The notes below the pieces were generated by a model. It ran no database searches. It was not told the origin of the DNA and was given only the letters and a program-made list of their open reading frames with translations. A DNA stretch of 64,000 nt. Source: an uncultured Flavobacteriaceae bacterium. Lineage in GTDB: Bacteria > Bacteroidota > Bacteroidia > Flavobacteriales > Flavobacteriaceae. Shown here piece after piece: positions 19,149-28,055 of this stretch; the first letter of the stretch is position 1, and each line of letters starts with the position of its first letter. The DNA lies in the NCBI GenBank assembly GCA_947503105.1, contig CANNCM010000003.1, forward strand, positions 186,001 through 250,000, in the 5' to 3' direction. The position numbers were made by a program, and so were the translations under genes.

Positions 19149-20120
19149 ATGTCTAACGTAAAATATTATTACGATCCTGAAACGCTTTCCTACCGAAAGA
19201 TAACAAGTGATAAAAAGACAAAAGCAAAATATGCTGTGGGCTTTGTTTTTGCCTCTGCTCTTTTTGGTTTTTTTGCGACAATGATTGGCAGTTATTATTT
19301 TGAATCTCCACGAGAAAAAATCCTAAATCGCGAACTTCAAAACATGGAACTCCAATACACGCTTTTGAGTCAAAAAATGAGTGAAATTGAGAGTGTTTTG
19401 GGCAATATTGAAGAAAGAGATAATACTATTTATAGGCTTTATTTTGAAGCCAATCCTATTCCAAACGCTCAACGAACACAAGGTTTTGGAGGGGTAAATC
19501 GTTACAAAAAATTTGATGGATTTAAAAATTCAGATTTGATAGCTGAAGCCAACAAACGAATAGACATTCTCCAAAAACGACTTGTCATTCAATCCAAATC
19601 ATTAGATGAAATTACAGCCCTAGCCAAAGACAAGGAAAGTTTTCTTGCCAAAATTCCAGCGATTCAGCCTATCAAAAATGAAGACTTGACACGTATGGCA
19701 TCGGGCTATGGTTTCCGTACAGACCCATTTACAAAAATTAGAAAGTTTCACTACGGAATGGATTTTACAGCGCCTCGTGGCACTCCTGTCTATGCCACTG
19801 GAGATGGTGTTGTGAAGCGTGCCGACTCGAGATCATCGGGCTATGGAAAGCATATAAGAATTGATCATGGCTATGGATATATGAGTTTGTATGCTCATTT
19901 ATACAACTATAATGTTCGAAAAAACCAACGAGTCAAACGTGGAGATATTATTGGTTTTGTAGGAAGTACTGGCCGCTCTCAAGCACCGCATTTGCATTAT
20001 GAAATTTTTAAGGACAAAAAGCGCATCAACCCACTAAATTTCTATTATGGTAATCTTACTAGCGAGGAATTTAATGATTTGTTGATCAAGGCATCTGTTG
20101 AAAATCAATCTTTAGACTAG
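19149..20120 (+). CDS. M23 family metallopeptidase, membrane-anchored
   Basis: 323 residues. One membrane segment at about 28-50 (YAVGFVFASALFGFFATMIGSYY) is followed by a coiled coil to about residue 165, then a LytM/M23 domain. The zinc-site residues are present: His201 and Asp205 in HYGMDF, and HLHYE with His281 and His283. It is probably a periplasmic endopeptidase acting on peptidoglycan cross-links, or an amidase activator. A MerR-type regulator starts 1 bp after its stop. A consensus promoter precedes it. Confidence 0.92.
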   Translation: MSNVKYYYDPETLSYRKITSDKKTKAKYAVGFVFASALFGFFATMIGSYYFESPREKILNRELQNMELQYTLLSQKMSEIESVLGNIEERDNTIYRLYFEANPIPNAQRTQGFGGVNRYKKFDGFKNSDLIAEANKRIDILQKRLVIQSKSLDEITALAKDKESFLAKIPAIQPIKNEDLTRMASGYGFRTDPFTKIRKFHYGMDFTAPRGTPVYATGDGVVKRADSRSSGYGKHIRIDHGYGYMSLYAHLYNYNVRKNQRVKRGDIIGFVGSTGRSQAPHLHYEIFKDKKRINPLNFYYGNLTSEEFNDLLIKASVENQSLD

Positions 20121-20121
20121 G

Positions 20122-20451
20122 ATGCATGTCGATTTACCAAAAAAAATGTACTATACCATTGGGGAGGTAGCCAAGGCTTTTGGCGTTAAACCTTCTTTAA
20201 TACGTTTTTGGGATGGGGAATTTTCTATTTTAAAACCCAAAAAAAATACGAAAGGCAACCGCCGATTTACAAGTGAAGACGTCAAAAACTTAAAACTTAT
20301 ATATCATTTGGTCAAAGAACAAGGGTACACTTTAGAAGGTGCAAAAACCTATTTAAAAGGACAAAAAGGAAAATCTTTGACTAATTTTGATATTATTTGT
20401 AAATTGGAGTCCATAAAACATCAATTAATAAAAATTAAATCTCAAATCTAA
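20122..20451 (+). CDS. MerR-family HTH regulator, single-domain
   Basis: 109 residues. YTIGEVAKAFGVKPSLIRFWDGEF is the MerR winged-helix start, followed by the wing region (RRFTSEDVKNLKLIYHLVKEQGYTLEGAK). It ends soon after the HTH and a short helix, with no effector-binding domain and no cysteine cluster for metals; Cys is present only in FDIICKLE. It is almost fused in position to the M23 peptidase gene, so it may control envelope genes, but its target is unknown. Confidence 0.88.
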   Translation: MHVDLPKKMYYTIGEVAKAFGVKPSLIRFWDGEFSILKPKKNTKGNRRFTSEDVKNLKLIYHLVKEQGYTLEGAKTYLKGQKGKSLTNFDIICKLESIKHQLIKIKSQI

Positions 20452-20463
20452 ATCCTAAATATC

Positions 20464-21063
20464 ATGAAAAAGTGGTTTATCCCTTTAATTATTGTAGCAG
20501 TAATTGCTTTTGGAGTTTATAATTGGGCCGTTGGGTTCAATAATACTGCTGTAGAACACGAAGCCAATGCCAAGACAGCATGGTCTAATGTTGAAAGCAG
20601 CTACCAAAGAAGAAATGACCTCATTGGAAATCTGGTAAGTACCGTAAAAGGCGCAGCAGATTTTGAAAAAAGCACTCTAACACAAGTTATCGAGGCACGT
20701 GCCAAAGCAACCTCAACAACTATCGATCCGTCAAACATTACACCAGAAAATTTAGAAGCGTTTCAAGAAGCACAAAGTGGACTTAGCGGTGCGCTTTCGC
20801 GCCTTTTAGTTTCTGTTGAGCGTTATCCAGAACTCAAAGCAAATCAGAATTTTTTGGACCTTCAAAATCAATTGGAGGGCACAGAGAATCGCATTAATGT
20901 AGCCCGAGATCGTTATAACAAAGCTGTAAATACTTACGATATTTTTACCTCAAAATTCCCAAACAAAATCCTAGCAGGTTGGTTTGGTTTTGAGGAAATG
21001 GCGCGCTACAAAGCCGATCCTGGTGCCGAAAAAGCTCCCGAAGTTGATTTTGACTTTGAATAA
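20464..21063 (+). CDS. LemA family protein
   Basis: 199 residues. An N-terminal membrane anchor (FIPLIIVAVIAFGVYNWAVGF) is followed by the all-helical LemA domain. Family signatures are present: AWSNVESSYQRRNDLIGNLV near residue 43 and the C-terminal FPNKILAGWFGF. The molecular role of LemA proteins is not established. It lies with two TPM-domain genes, a common association in Bacteroidota that suggests an envelope-associated complex. Confidence 0.93.
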   Translation: MKKWFIPLIIVAVIAFGVYNWAVGFNNTAVEHEANAKTAWSNVESSYQRRNDLIGNLVSTVKGAADFEKSTLTQVIEARAKATSTTIDPSNITPENLEAFQEAQSGLSGALSRLLVSVERYPELKANQNFLDLQNQLEGTENRINVARDRYNKAVNTYDIFTSKFPNKILAGWFGFEEMARYKADPGAEKAPEVDFDFE

Positions 21064-21072
21064 TTCCAATAC

Positions 21073-21516
21073 GTGAATTCTTTAGAAACTTTTTTAAGTA
21101 CGGAAGAAGAGCAAGAAGTTGTCTCGGCCATACGTATGGCCGAAAAAAATACCTCTGGTGAAATTCGTGTACATATTGAGCGAAACACTACAGAACCTAT
21201 TGACTCTCGAGCAAAATTTGTGTTTCATGCCTTAAAAATGGACAATACAAAGCTAGAAAATGGAGTCTTGATTTACATTGCTGTTGACAATAAAAAATTT
21301 GGAATTTATGGCGATAAAGGCATTGACAAAAAAGTTGATAGCACTTTTTGGGATAAAACACGTGATGTAATGCAGCGGCATTTTAAAGCTGGAGCATTCA
21401 AAACAGGAATCATCGAGGGCATTAAAAGTGCAAGTGAAGCTTTAGAAAAGTTCTTCCCATGGCAAACGGATGATCAAGATGAATTGTCGAACGAAATTTC
21501 TAAAGGAGAAGTGTAG
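21073..21516 (+). CDS. TPM domain protein, soluble
   Basis: 147 residues starting with GTG at 21073. The next in-frame ATG (MAEKNTSGEIR) would cut into the domain. It contains the TPM-phosphatase-like core: VVSAIRMAEKNTSGEIRVHIE, a central VLIYIAVDNKKFGIYGDKGI and a C-terminal GAFKTGIIEGIKSASEAL. No signal peptide or membrane segment is seen, so it is probably cytoplasmic, unlike the next gene. It lies 9 bp after lemA and is directly abutted by the second TPM gene. Confidence 0.87.
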   Translation: MNSLETFLSTEEEQEVVSAIRMAEKNTSGEIRVHIERNTTEPIDSRAKFVFHALKMDNTKLENGVLIYIAVDNKKFGIYGDKGIDKKVDSTFWDKTRDVMQRHFKAGAFKTGIIEGIKSASEALEKFFPWQTDDQDELSNEISKGEV

Positions 21517-22320
21517 ATGAAACTAAAGCTCAAATACATTGTGTTTTTCCTTATTTTCCTTTTTGTTGGGCAAAAGAGTCATGCACAATTTGAAATCCCT
21601 CCAAAACCAAAATTACAAACAAGTGTTTACGATTATGTAGAGCTTTTATCAGCAAATGAATCTAAATCCCTAGAAGAAAAACTTATCAGATATGCCGATA
21701 GCACATCGACACAAATTGTTTTGGCTACCATCAACTCTACAGAAGGAGAGTACATCAATTATTTGGCTACAAATTGGGCACATCGTTGGGGTATTGGGCA
21801 AAACAACAAAGACAATGGTGTTTTTATCCTCTTGGCCAAAAATGATCGAAAAATAAACATCAGCACGGGTTATGGCGTAGAGCATCTGCTCACCGACAAA
21901 ATGTGTAGTCGTATCATTCAAAAACACTTCATCCCATATTTCAAAAAAAATCAATATGCGGCAGGTTTAAACGCTGGATCAGATGCCATTTTTGAAGTCC
22001 TTACTGGTGCATACAAAGCAGCTCCTCAACAAAAAACAACCGATATTCCATTGGGTTTAATGTTATTTCTTATTCTTGTTTTTATCATTTTTATTGCTGC
22101 ATTATCCAAACGTAATAATGGCAACAACTCGGGAAATCGTGCGCCAAGAACGAGCCTTTTGGACGCTATACTACTGAGTCAAATGGGCCGCGGTAGCTAC
22201 CACAGAAGTACATCCAAAGGAGGCTTGTTTGGTGGAAACGGAAGTTTTGGAGGTGGTGGCTTTGGCGGCGGTTTTGGAGGTGGTGGTTTTGGAGGTGGTG
22301 GTGCCTCTGGAGGTTGGTAA
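21517..22320 (+). CDS. TPM domain membrane protein with Gly-rich tail (YgcG-like)
   Basis: 267 residues. A signal peptide (YIVFFLIFLFVGQKSHA) precedes a periplasmic TPM domain (DYVELLSANESKSLEEKL, ISTGYGVEHLLTD). A membrane helix follows (GLMLFLILVFIIFIAALS). The cytosolic tail ends in a run of Gly-Phe-Gly repeats, as in YgcG-like proteins. The start codon follows the stop of the previous TPM gene directly. Role unknown; the LemA-TPM-TPM set probably works at the inner membrane. It converges with der, with 2 bp between the stops. Confidence 0.9.
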   Translation: MKLKLKYIVFFLIFLFVGQKSHAQFEIPPKPKLQTSVYDYVELLSANESKSLEEKLIRYADSTSTQIVLATINSTEGEYINYLATNWAHRWGIGQNNKDNGVFILLAKNDRKINISTGYGVEHLLTDKMCSRIIQKHFIPYFKKNQYAAGLNAGSDAIFEVLTGAYKAAPQQKTTDIPLGLMLFLILVFIIFIAALSKRNNGNNSGNRAPRTSLLDAILLSQMGRGSYHRSTSKGGLFGGNGSFGGGGFGGGFGGGGFGGGGASGGW

Positions 22321-22322
22321 AA

Positions 22323-23627
22323 CTACTTTTTACGCATGAATATCGTCACCGGCACCCCTGAAAAATCATATAACGAACGTAATTTATTTTCTAAGAATCG
22401 CTTGTAGGGTTCTTTTACATACTGCGGTAAATTACAAAAAAATGCAAATTGAGGTTGAGGAGTGGGCAACTGCATGATGTATTTAATTTTGACGTATTTA
22501 CCTTTTAAAGCTGGTGGTGGATTGTGTTCTATAATTGGTAATAAATCTTCATTCAATATACTTGTTTTGATGCGTTTTGATCTGTTTTTATACACCTCCA
22601 CAGCAGTTTCAATCGCTTTAAAAATTCGTTGTTTTGTGAGTGCGGAAATAAAAACAATCGGAACATCTGTAAAAGGTTCTATTTGTTTTCTAATATGAGT
22701 TTCAAAAGCTTTAGTTGTTTTAGTATCTTTTTCTACCAAATCCCATTTATTTACCAAAATCACAATGCCCTTGTTGTTGCGCTGTGCCAACCAAAAAATA
22801 TTTTGTACTTGCCCGTCAAAACCTCGTTGTGCATCGCATACCAATAGGCAAACATCGGCGTTTTCTATGGCGCGTACACTACGCATAACGGAATAGAATT
22901 CTAAATCCTCTTTAACTTTTGCCTTACGGCGAATTCCAGCAGTATCTACCAGATTAAAATCAAATCCAAAACGGTTGTATTTGGTGTCAATTGCATCGCG
23001 AGTTGTTCCTGCTATATCTGTAACAATATATCGATCTTCTCCAATTAACGCATTGATAAACGATGATTTCCCAGCATTTGGGCGACCCACAACAGCAAAA
23101 CGAGGCAATTCTTCTTCGTCATTTTCTTTGTCTTGAGGAAGGGCATCTACCAAAGCATCCAACAAATCTCCAGTACCACTACCGTTGATGCTTGCAATTG
23201 TGTAATAATCTCCAAGACCCAACGCATAAAATTCTACTGCGTCCTGAGCACGTTTGGCGTTATCGACTTTATTGACTACAAGAAAAACTGGTTTTTTTAT
23301 TTTTCTGAGTAATTTGGCAACGTCTTCATCCATGCCAGTAACTCCTGTTTCAACGTCAACCATAAAGATGATGGCATCGGCTTCGTCTATTGCCAATTCT
23401 ACTTGTTTGTCGATTTCTGCTTCAAAAATATCGTCGCTACCAACAACATAGCCGCCGGTATCAATGACAGAAAATTCTTTTCCATTCCAATCACTTTTCC
23501 CATAATGTCTGTCACGTGTGACTCCACTAACCGCATCAACAATGGCTTCTCGCCGCTGAATCAATCGATTAAAAAAAGTGGATTTGCCAACATTTGGTCG
23601 ACCTACAATAGCTACAATATTTCCCAT
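22323..23627 (-). CDS. der: Ribosome biogenesis GTPase Der (EngA)
   Basis: 434 residues with two consecutive GTPase domains, unique to Der. The first P-loop is [11 protein letters not shown] near residue 8 and the second [11 protein letters not shown] near residue 180. The DTGG and DTAGI G3 motifs and two NKxD motifs (NKVDN, NKWDL) are present. The C-terminal KH-like domain ends in [13 protein letters not shown]. It functions in 50S subunit assembly. Confidence 0.98.
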   Translation of the reverse strand: MGNIVAIVGRPNVGKSTFFNRLIQRREAIVDAVSGVTRDRHYGKSDWNGKEFSVIDTGGYVVGSDDIFEAEIDKQVELAIDEADAIIFMVDVETGVTGMDEDVAKLLRKIKKPVFLVVNKVDNAKRAQDAVEFYALGLGDYYTIASINGSGTGDLLDALVDALPQDKENDEEELPRFAVVGRPNAGKSSFINALIGEDRYIVTDIAGTTRDAIDTKYNRFGFDFNLVDTAGIRRKAKVKEDLEFYSVMRSVRAIENADVCLLVCDAQRGFDGQVQNIFWLAQRNNKGIVILVNKWDLVEKDTKTTKAFETHIRKQIEPFTDVPIVFISALTKQRIFKAIETAVEVYKNRSKRIKTSILNEDLLPIIEHNPPPALKGKYVKIKYIMQLPTPQPQFAFFCNLPQYVKEPYKRFLENKLRSLYDFSGVPVTIFMRKK

Positions 23628-23646
23628 TTCATGTTTTGAATTGCTG

Positions 23647-23654
23647 CAAAAATA
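23647..23654 (-). promoter_or_regulatory. Candidate -7 element for der
   Basis: Minus-strand TATTTTTG matches TAnnTTTG, 20 bp before the der ATG, giving a short leader. No clear -33 box. Confidence 0.4.
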
Positions 23655-23732
23655 GGAAATATCACTAAGTAAAACAGTGAAAACTTGAGTTTAAAATGGT
23701 TTTATTATATTTAAAAAATCAAATCTACCCTA

Positions 23733-24248
23733 ATGAATTTTAATAATGACATCACCCTAAGACCTAGGTTTTCTTTTGAGGTCGATCAAGATGCGAAAAT
23801 CGTATTGTCACACTTCAAATCGCACGCCAAAACTAAAAACAACATTCGTGTTTCTGTTGTTGAACCTCATGTGTTTTTAAAAATTACTAAGCAAGAACAA
23901 CATTTTTGGTCACCACAATTACACCTTGAAATTTTGGATCAAAAATCTTCAACGACAGTAAAAGGACTCTTTGGGCCAAGCCCTGTTGTTTGGACTTTAT
24001 TTATGTTTTTACATTTTCTAATCGCTGGGTTATTTATTGGTGGTGGCATATGGGCATACGTTAATCACGCCTTAGATAAGTCCATTATTTTACCAATAAT
24101 AATGATGTTTACAATGGTTATTATCTGGATTATATTCTATCTTGGCGGGCAAATTGGAAAGCAAAAAGGGAAGCATCAAATGAATATTTTGCATCAATTT
24201 ATGCAGGGGGTGATTGTTGAAAGTAGCTCAAAAAGAAAAACAACCTAA
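23733..24248 (+). CDS. Hypothetical membrane protein
   Basis: 171 residues, not recognised. The N-terminal 90 residues are soluble-looking and beta-rich (TLRPRFSFEVDQDAKIVLSHFKS). Two hydrophobic helices follow at about 95-120 (VVWTLFMFLHFLIAGLFIGGGIWAYV) and 125-148 (ILPIIMMFTMVIIWIIFYLGG). The C-terminus is short and basic. It is a lone plus-strand gene between der and era, and its 3' end overlaps the era 3' end by 4 bp. Confidence 0.65.
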   Translation: MNFNNDITLRPRFSFEVDQDAKIVLSHFKSHAKTKNNIRVSVVEPHVFLKITKQEQHFWSPQLHLEILDQKSSTTVKGLFGPSPVVWTLFMFLHFLIAGLFIGGGIWAYVNHALDKSIILPIIMMFTMVIIWIIFYLGGQIGKQKGKHQMNILHQFMQGVIVESSSKRKTT

Positions 24249-25126
24249 GACGGATCGTAGCCAAAACGTTTAAGCTGCCTTGCGCTGGAACGCCAGTTTT
24301 TATTGACTTTTACATACAATTCCAAATGCACTTGTTTGCCAAAGAATTGTTCCAAATCTTTTCGAGCCTCACTCCCCACACGCTTAAGCGCTTTGCCTTT
24401 ATGACCAATAAGAATTCCTTTTTGGGTTTCTCGTTCTACCATAATGACAGAGCGCATTCTTATGATTTTTTCTTCTTCAAAAAACTCTTCTGTATCAACT
24501 TCAACAGCATAAGGAATTTCTTTTTTGTAATGCATCAAGATTTTTTCGCGGATTTTTTCATTCACAAAAAAACGCTCTGGCTTATCGGTCAATTGATCTT
24601 TTGGATAAAAAGGTGGCGATTCTGGCAAAAGTTCAATAATGCGATCAAAAACATTTTTTACATTAAACCCTGTGAGCGCAGAAATAGGGTAAAACTCTGC
24701 ATTGGGTACTTTTTTTTGCCAAAACTCTGCTTGCTCCTCCAATATTTCTTGATCTGAAGTATCTATCTTATTGATTAATAGGATTACAGGTGTTTTGGTT
24801 GATGTGATTTTATGAAAAAAGGCATCATCTTTTAATGATTTTTCACCAATTTCTACCATATAAATCAATATATCTGCATCTTCAAAAGCAGATTTTACGA
24901 AGTGCATCATGGAGGTTTGCAACTCATATGCTGGTTTGATAATTCCTGGTGTATCGGAAAGAACCACTTGGAAATCATCGCCATTGACTATTCCCAAAAT
25001 TCTATGTCGTGTGGTTTGCGCTTTTGAGGTGATGATGGACAATTGCTCGCCCACAAAAGCATTCATAAGTGTTGATTTTCCAACGTTTGGATTTCCAATA
25101 ATATTAACAAAACCGGCCTTGTGCAT
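24245..25126 (-). CDS. era: GTPase Era
   Basis: 293 residues. The G domain has P-loop GNPNVGKSTLM near residue 11, SKAQTTRHRILGI switch I, DTPGI and NKID. A C-terminal KH RNA-binding domain (GILIGHKGKALKRVGSEARKDLEQFFG) binds the 3' end of 16S rRNA. Era acts in 30S subunit maturation. It starts with ATG at 25126 and lies between the hypothetical gene and fbp. Confidence 0.98.
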   Translation of the reverse strand: MHKAGFVNIIGNPNVGKSTLMNAFVGEQLSIITSKAQTTRHRILGIVNGDDFQVVLSDTPGIIKPAYELQTSMMHFVKSAFEDADILIYMVEIGEKSLKDDAFFHKITSTKTPVILLINKIDTSDQEILEEQAEFWQKKVPNAEFYPISALTGFNVKNVFDRIIELLPESPPFYPKDQLTDKPERFFVNEKIREKILMHYKKEIPYAVEVDTEEFFEEEKIIRMRSVIMVERETQKGILIGHKGKALKRVGSEARKDLEQFFGKQVHLELYVKVNKNWRSSARQLKRFGYDPS

Positions 25127-25187
25127 TCGATAAAAATTTGCTGTAAAGTTACAACCTTAATTTAGACTAGACCGATAAAGAAAAAAA

Positions 25188-26195
25188 TTATTGAGCGGCT
25201 TTTATAAAAGCTTCTGCATCGTTTACCATGTTTGTACTTCCACAAATAAAAGGAACGCGCTGGTGTAGTTCTGAGGGTTGAATATCCAAAATGCGTTGCG
25301 CTCCATCACTTGCTTTGCCATTGGCCTCTTCGGCCAAAAAAGCCATTGGATTGCATTCGTATAATAACCTGAGTTTTCCTGCAGAAGTTTTAGAACTTTT
25401 GGGATACAAATAGATTCCTCCTTTGATCATATTTCTATGAAAATCAGACACTAAAGACCCAATATAACGAGAAGTATAGGGACGATCTCCTTCTTCCATT
25501 TGACAGTATTTTATATAATCCTTAATTCCTTGTGGAAAATGAATATAATTCCCTTCGTTTACAGAGTAAATCGTTCCAACTTTTGGAAATTGCATCTTGG
25601 GATGTGACAAATAGAATGTGCCAATCGCTGGGTTTAATGTAAACCCATTAACGCCATCGCCGGTTGTATAGACTAACATCGTTGATGTTCCATAAATGAT
25701 GTAGCCCGCAGCAACTTGCTCACTTCCTTTTTGAAGAAAATCATCTAAAGTTACTGGAGTTCCCACTTCAGTTACTCGACGATAAACCGAAAAAATGGTT
25801 CCAACAGAAACATTGACATCAATATTGGAAGATCCGTCTAAAGGATCGATTAAAACAACATACTTATTTTGATGATTTTTATCGTTGCTATTAATGGCAA
25901 TAAAATCATCTTCCTCTTCACTTGCTATACCACAAACAATGTTACGATTGGTGAGCATTTGAATAAATTTTTCATTGGCATATACATCCAATTTTTGCTG
26001 ACTTTCCCCTTGAATGTTGGTGTCTCCAGCAGCGCCTAAAATATCAACCAAACCTGCTTTATTCACTTCGTAATTGACCACTTTTGCGGCCAGACGAATT
26101 GAATTGATAAGTCGTGATAATTCTCCTGATGAATACTTGAATGATGATTGGTGTTCAATGATAAATTCACCTAGGGTTTGATTTTTTTGAGACAT
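25188..26195 (-). CDS. fbp: Fructose-1,6-bisphosphatase, class I
   Basis: 335 residues. Gluconeogenic hydrolysis of fructose-1,6-bisphosphate to fructose-6-phosphate. The metal-binding core [26 protein letters not shown] and the upstream SEEED are intact, as is the substrate segment [14 protein letters not shown]. It is typical full length for the class I enzyme. It is divergent from the GNAT-lysC-OlsF operon across a 120-bp gap. Confidence 0.97.
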   Translation of the reverse strand: MSQKNQTLGEFIIEHQSSFKYSSGELSRLINSIRLAAKVVNYEVNKAGLVDILGAAGDTNIQGESQQKLDVYANEKFIQMLTNRNIVCGIASEEEDDFIAINSNDKNHQNKYVVLIDPLDGSSNIDVNVSVGTIFSVYRRVTEVGTPVTLDDFLQKGSEQVAAGYIIYGTSTMLVYTTGDGVNGFTLNPAIGTFYLSHPKMQFPKVGTIYSVNEGNYIHFPQGIKDYIKYCQMEEGDRPYTSRYIGSLVSDFHRNMIKGGIYLYPKSSKTSAGKLRLLYECNPMAFLAEEANGKASDGAQRILDIQPSELHQRVPFICGSTNMVNDAEAFIKAAQ

Positions 26196-26287
26196 TTGAT
26201 GGAAATTTAATGCAAATATCTGTTATTTTTATACAACTACAAGGATTTCGTAATTAATTTATTTCTAAAAAATAAAAGGCATTTGAG

Positions 26288-26295
26288 TATCTTTG
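26288..26295 (+). promoter_or_regulatory. Candidate -7 element for GNAT-lysC-OlsF operon
   Basis: TATCTTTG matches TAnnTTTG and lies 20 bp before the GNAT ATG. Only a TTTC is present near the expected -33 position. Confidence 0.45.
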
Positions 26296-26315
26296 ACCCC
26301 AACTGAATTCAACGC

Positions 26316-26810
26316 ATGAAATATGTAATCCGTAAAGCTCAAAAAACAGACATGTCTAAAGTTTTGGACCTGATTGTTGAACTTGCTATTTATGAAAAAG
26401 AACCTGAAGCTGTAGAAATTACTGTCGAGGATCTTATTCGATATGGTTTTGGTACAGCTTCAGAATTTGATTGTTTTGTCGCGGAAGTAGATCAAAATAT
26501 TATTGGTATTGCATTGGTTTATACTCGGTTTTCGACCTGGAAAGGTGTTGTTTTGCATCTCGAAGATTTAATTGTTTCTGAAGCCATGCGTGGCCATGGA
26601 ATTGGTTCTGCACTTTTAGACGAAGTGATAAAATATGCAGCTGCACTTGGCGTCAAACGTGTCAGTTGGGATGTGTTGGATTGGAACACTCCAGCTATTG
26701 AATTTTATGAGCACAAAGGGGCTGATGTCAAACGCGATTGGGATATTGTACATTTGAACGAAGAAGGAATTAAAAACTATTTAGCTAAATTAGACACATG
26801 CAAATCTTAA
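26316..26810 (+). CDS. GNAT family N-acetyltransferase
   Basis: 164 residues. The GNAT acetyl-CoA-binding loop is RGHGIGSALLDEV, preceded by the LEDLIVSEAMRG strand. DVLDWNTPAIEFYEHKGA is the C-terminal motif common to diamine and amino-acid N-acetyltransferases (SAT1-like). The substrate is unknown; a small amine or amino acid is plausible. Its 3' end overlaps the lysC start by 13 bp, so the genes are translationally linked. Confidence 0.88.
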   Translation: MKYVIRKAQKTDMSKVLDLIVELAIYEKEPEAVEITVEDLIRYGFGTASEFDCFVAEVDQNIIGIALVYTRFSTWKGVVLHLEDLIVSEAMRGHGIGSALLDEVIKYAAALGVKRVSWDVLDWNTPAIEFYEHKGADVKRDWDIVHLNEEGIKNYLAKLDTCKS

Positions 26811-28051
26811 AATTTGGAGGAGCTTCTGTAAAGGACGCCGATGGAGTTCGAAACCTGGAAAAAGTACTGAACGTCGTTGGTACCCAAAAAATTCTAATTG
26901 TCATATCGGCGATGGGCAAAACGACCAATGCCATGGAAAACGTCATTGATCATTATTTTAATTCCAAGCACGAATTGCAAAGCAGCATCCAAGAAGTAAA
27001 AAAGTACCACAATGGGATTTTATTGGATTTATTTGAAAACGAATCGCATGAAGTCTTCAAGGTTGTTTCTAAATTATTTCAAGAACTCTCTGACTTTTTT
27101 AGTCGGAATAAATCACCAGATTATAGCTTTGTTTATGATCAAACAATAGGGTTTGGAGAACTTGTTTCTACAACAATTGTAAGCCATTATCTTAATCATA
27201 AAGGCATCAAAAACAATTGGTTAGATGTTCGTGAGCTCATCAAAACAGACCACTATTATCGTGATGCCAAAGTACAATGGGAAGCCACTCAATCCAAAAT
27301 ATCAACGGCAGTAGATGGCAACACTTTATACATTACTCAAGGATTTTTGGGAAGTGATGCAAATAATTTTACGACCACACTTGGTCGAGAAGGTAGTGAC
27401 TATACCGCCGCTATTTTTGCCTACTGTCTTAATGCAAAACGTGTTACAATTTGGAAAGATGTTCCAGGTGTACTTAATGCAGATCCGCGCTATTTTGAAA
27501 ATGCGACCTTACTCCATACGTTGTCTTATGAAGAAGCCATAGAGCTGTCCTATTACGGTGCTTCGGTGATTCATCCAAAAACATTGCAACCATTGCAACG
27601 CAAAGAAATTCCGCTATTTGTAAAGTCTTTTTTAAATCCAAAAAACGAGGGAACTAAAGTAGGAAAAGCCCTAGAGCTATCGCCAAAAGTACCCTGTTAT
27701 ATTCTGAGGTCTGATCAAATATTGATCTCCGTTTCGTCACTAGATTTTTCATATATCGTAGAAGAAAATATCAGTCATATTTTTAAACTTTTACACCTCC
27801 ATAAAATGAAAGTACGATCGATTCAGAATTCGGCCATTAGCTTTTCGGTTTGTGTCGAAAATAAATACGATCACCTAGAGCCCCTTGTGTTGCAACTCAA
27901 AGCCAAATATGATGTAAAAGTAGATCTGGGCGTAAAACTCTACACGATTCGTCATTACAACACAGCAGCAATTACTGAAATTGAAAAAAATAAAACGGTT
28001 TTGATGAAACAAATAACCCCAGAAACCGTTCAAATAATTACCAAGTCGTAA
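26798..28051 (+). CDS. lysC: Aspartate kinase
   Basis: 417 residues, monofunctional aspartokinase, the first step toward Lys, Met and Thr. The catalytic domain starts with ILKFGGASVKDADGVRN and contains TTLGREGSDYTAA and the VWKDVPGV-like segment TIWKDVPGVLNADPR. The C-terminal 130 residues form tandem ACT domains for allosteric feedback. There is no homoserine dehydrogenase domain, so it is not ThrA-type. The OlsF-like gene starts 4 bp after its stop. Confidence 0.95.
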   Translation: MQILKFGGASVKDADGVRNLEKVLNVVGTQKILIVISAMGKTTNAMENVIDHYFNSKHELQSSIQEVKKYHNGILLDLFENESHEVFKVVSKLFQELSDFFSRNKSPDYSFVYDQTIGFGELVSTTIVSHYLNHKGIKNNWLDVRELIKTDHYYRDAKVQWEATQSKISTAVDGNTLYITQGFLGSDANNFTTTLGREGSDYTAAIFAYCLNAKRVTIWKDVPGVLNADPRYFENATLLHTLSYEEAIELSYYGASVIHPKTLQPLQRKEIPLFVKSFLNPKNEGTKVGKALELSPKVPCYILRSDQILISVSSLDFSYIVEENISHIFKLLHLHKMKVRSIQNSAISFSVCVENKYDHLEPLVLQLKAKYDVKVDLGVKLYTIRHYNTAAITEIEKNKTVLMKQITPETVQIITKS

Positions 28052-28055
28052 TTCC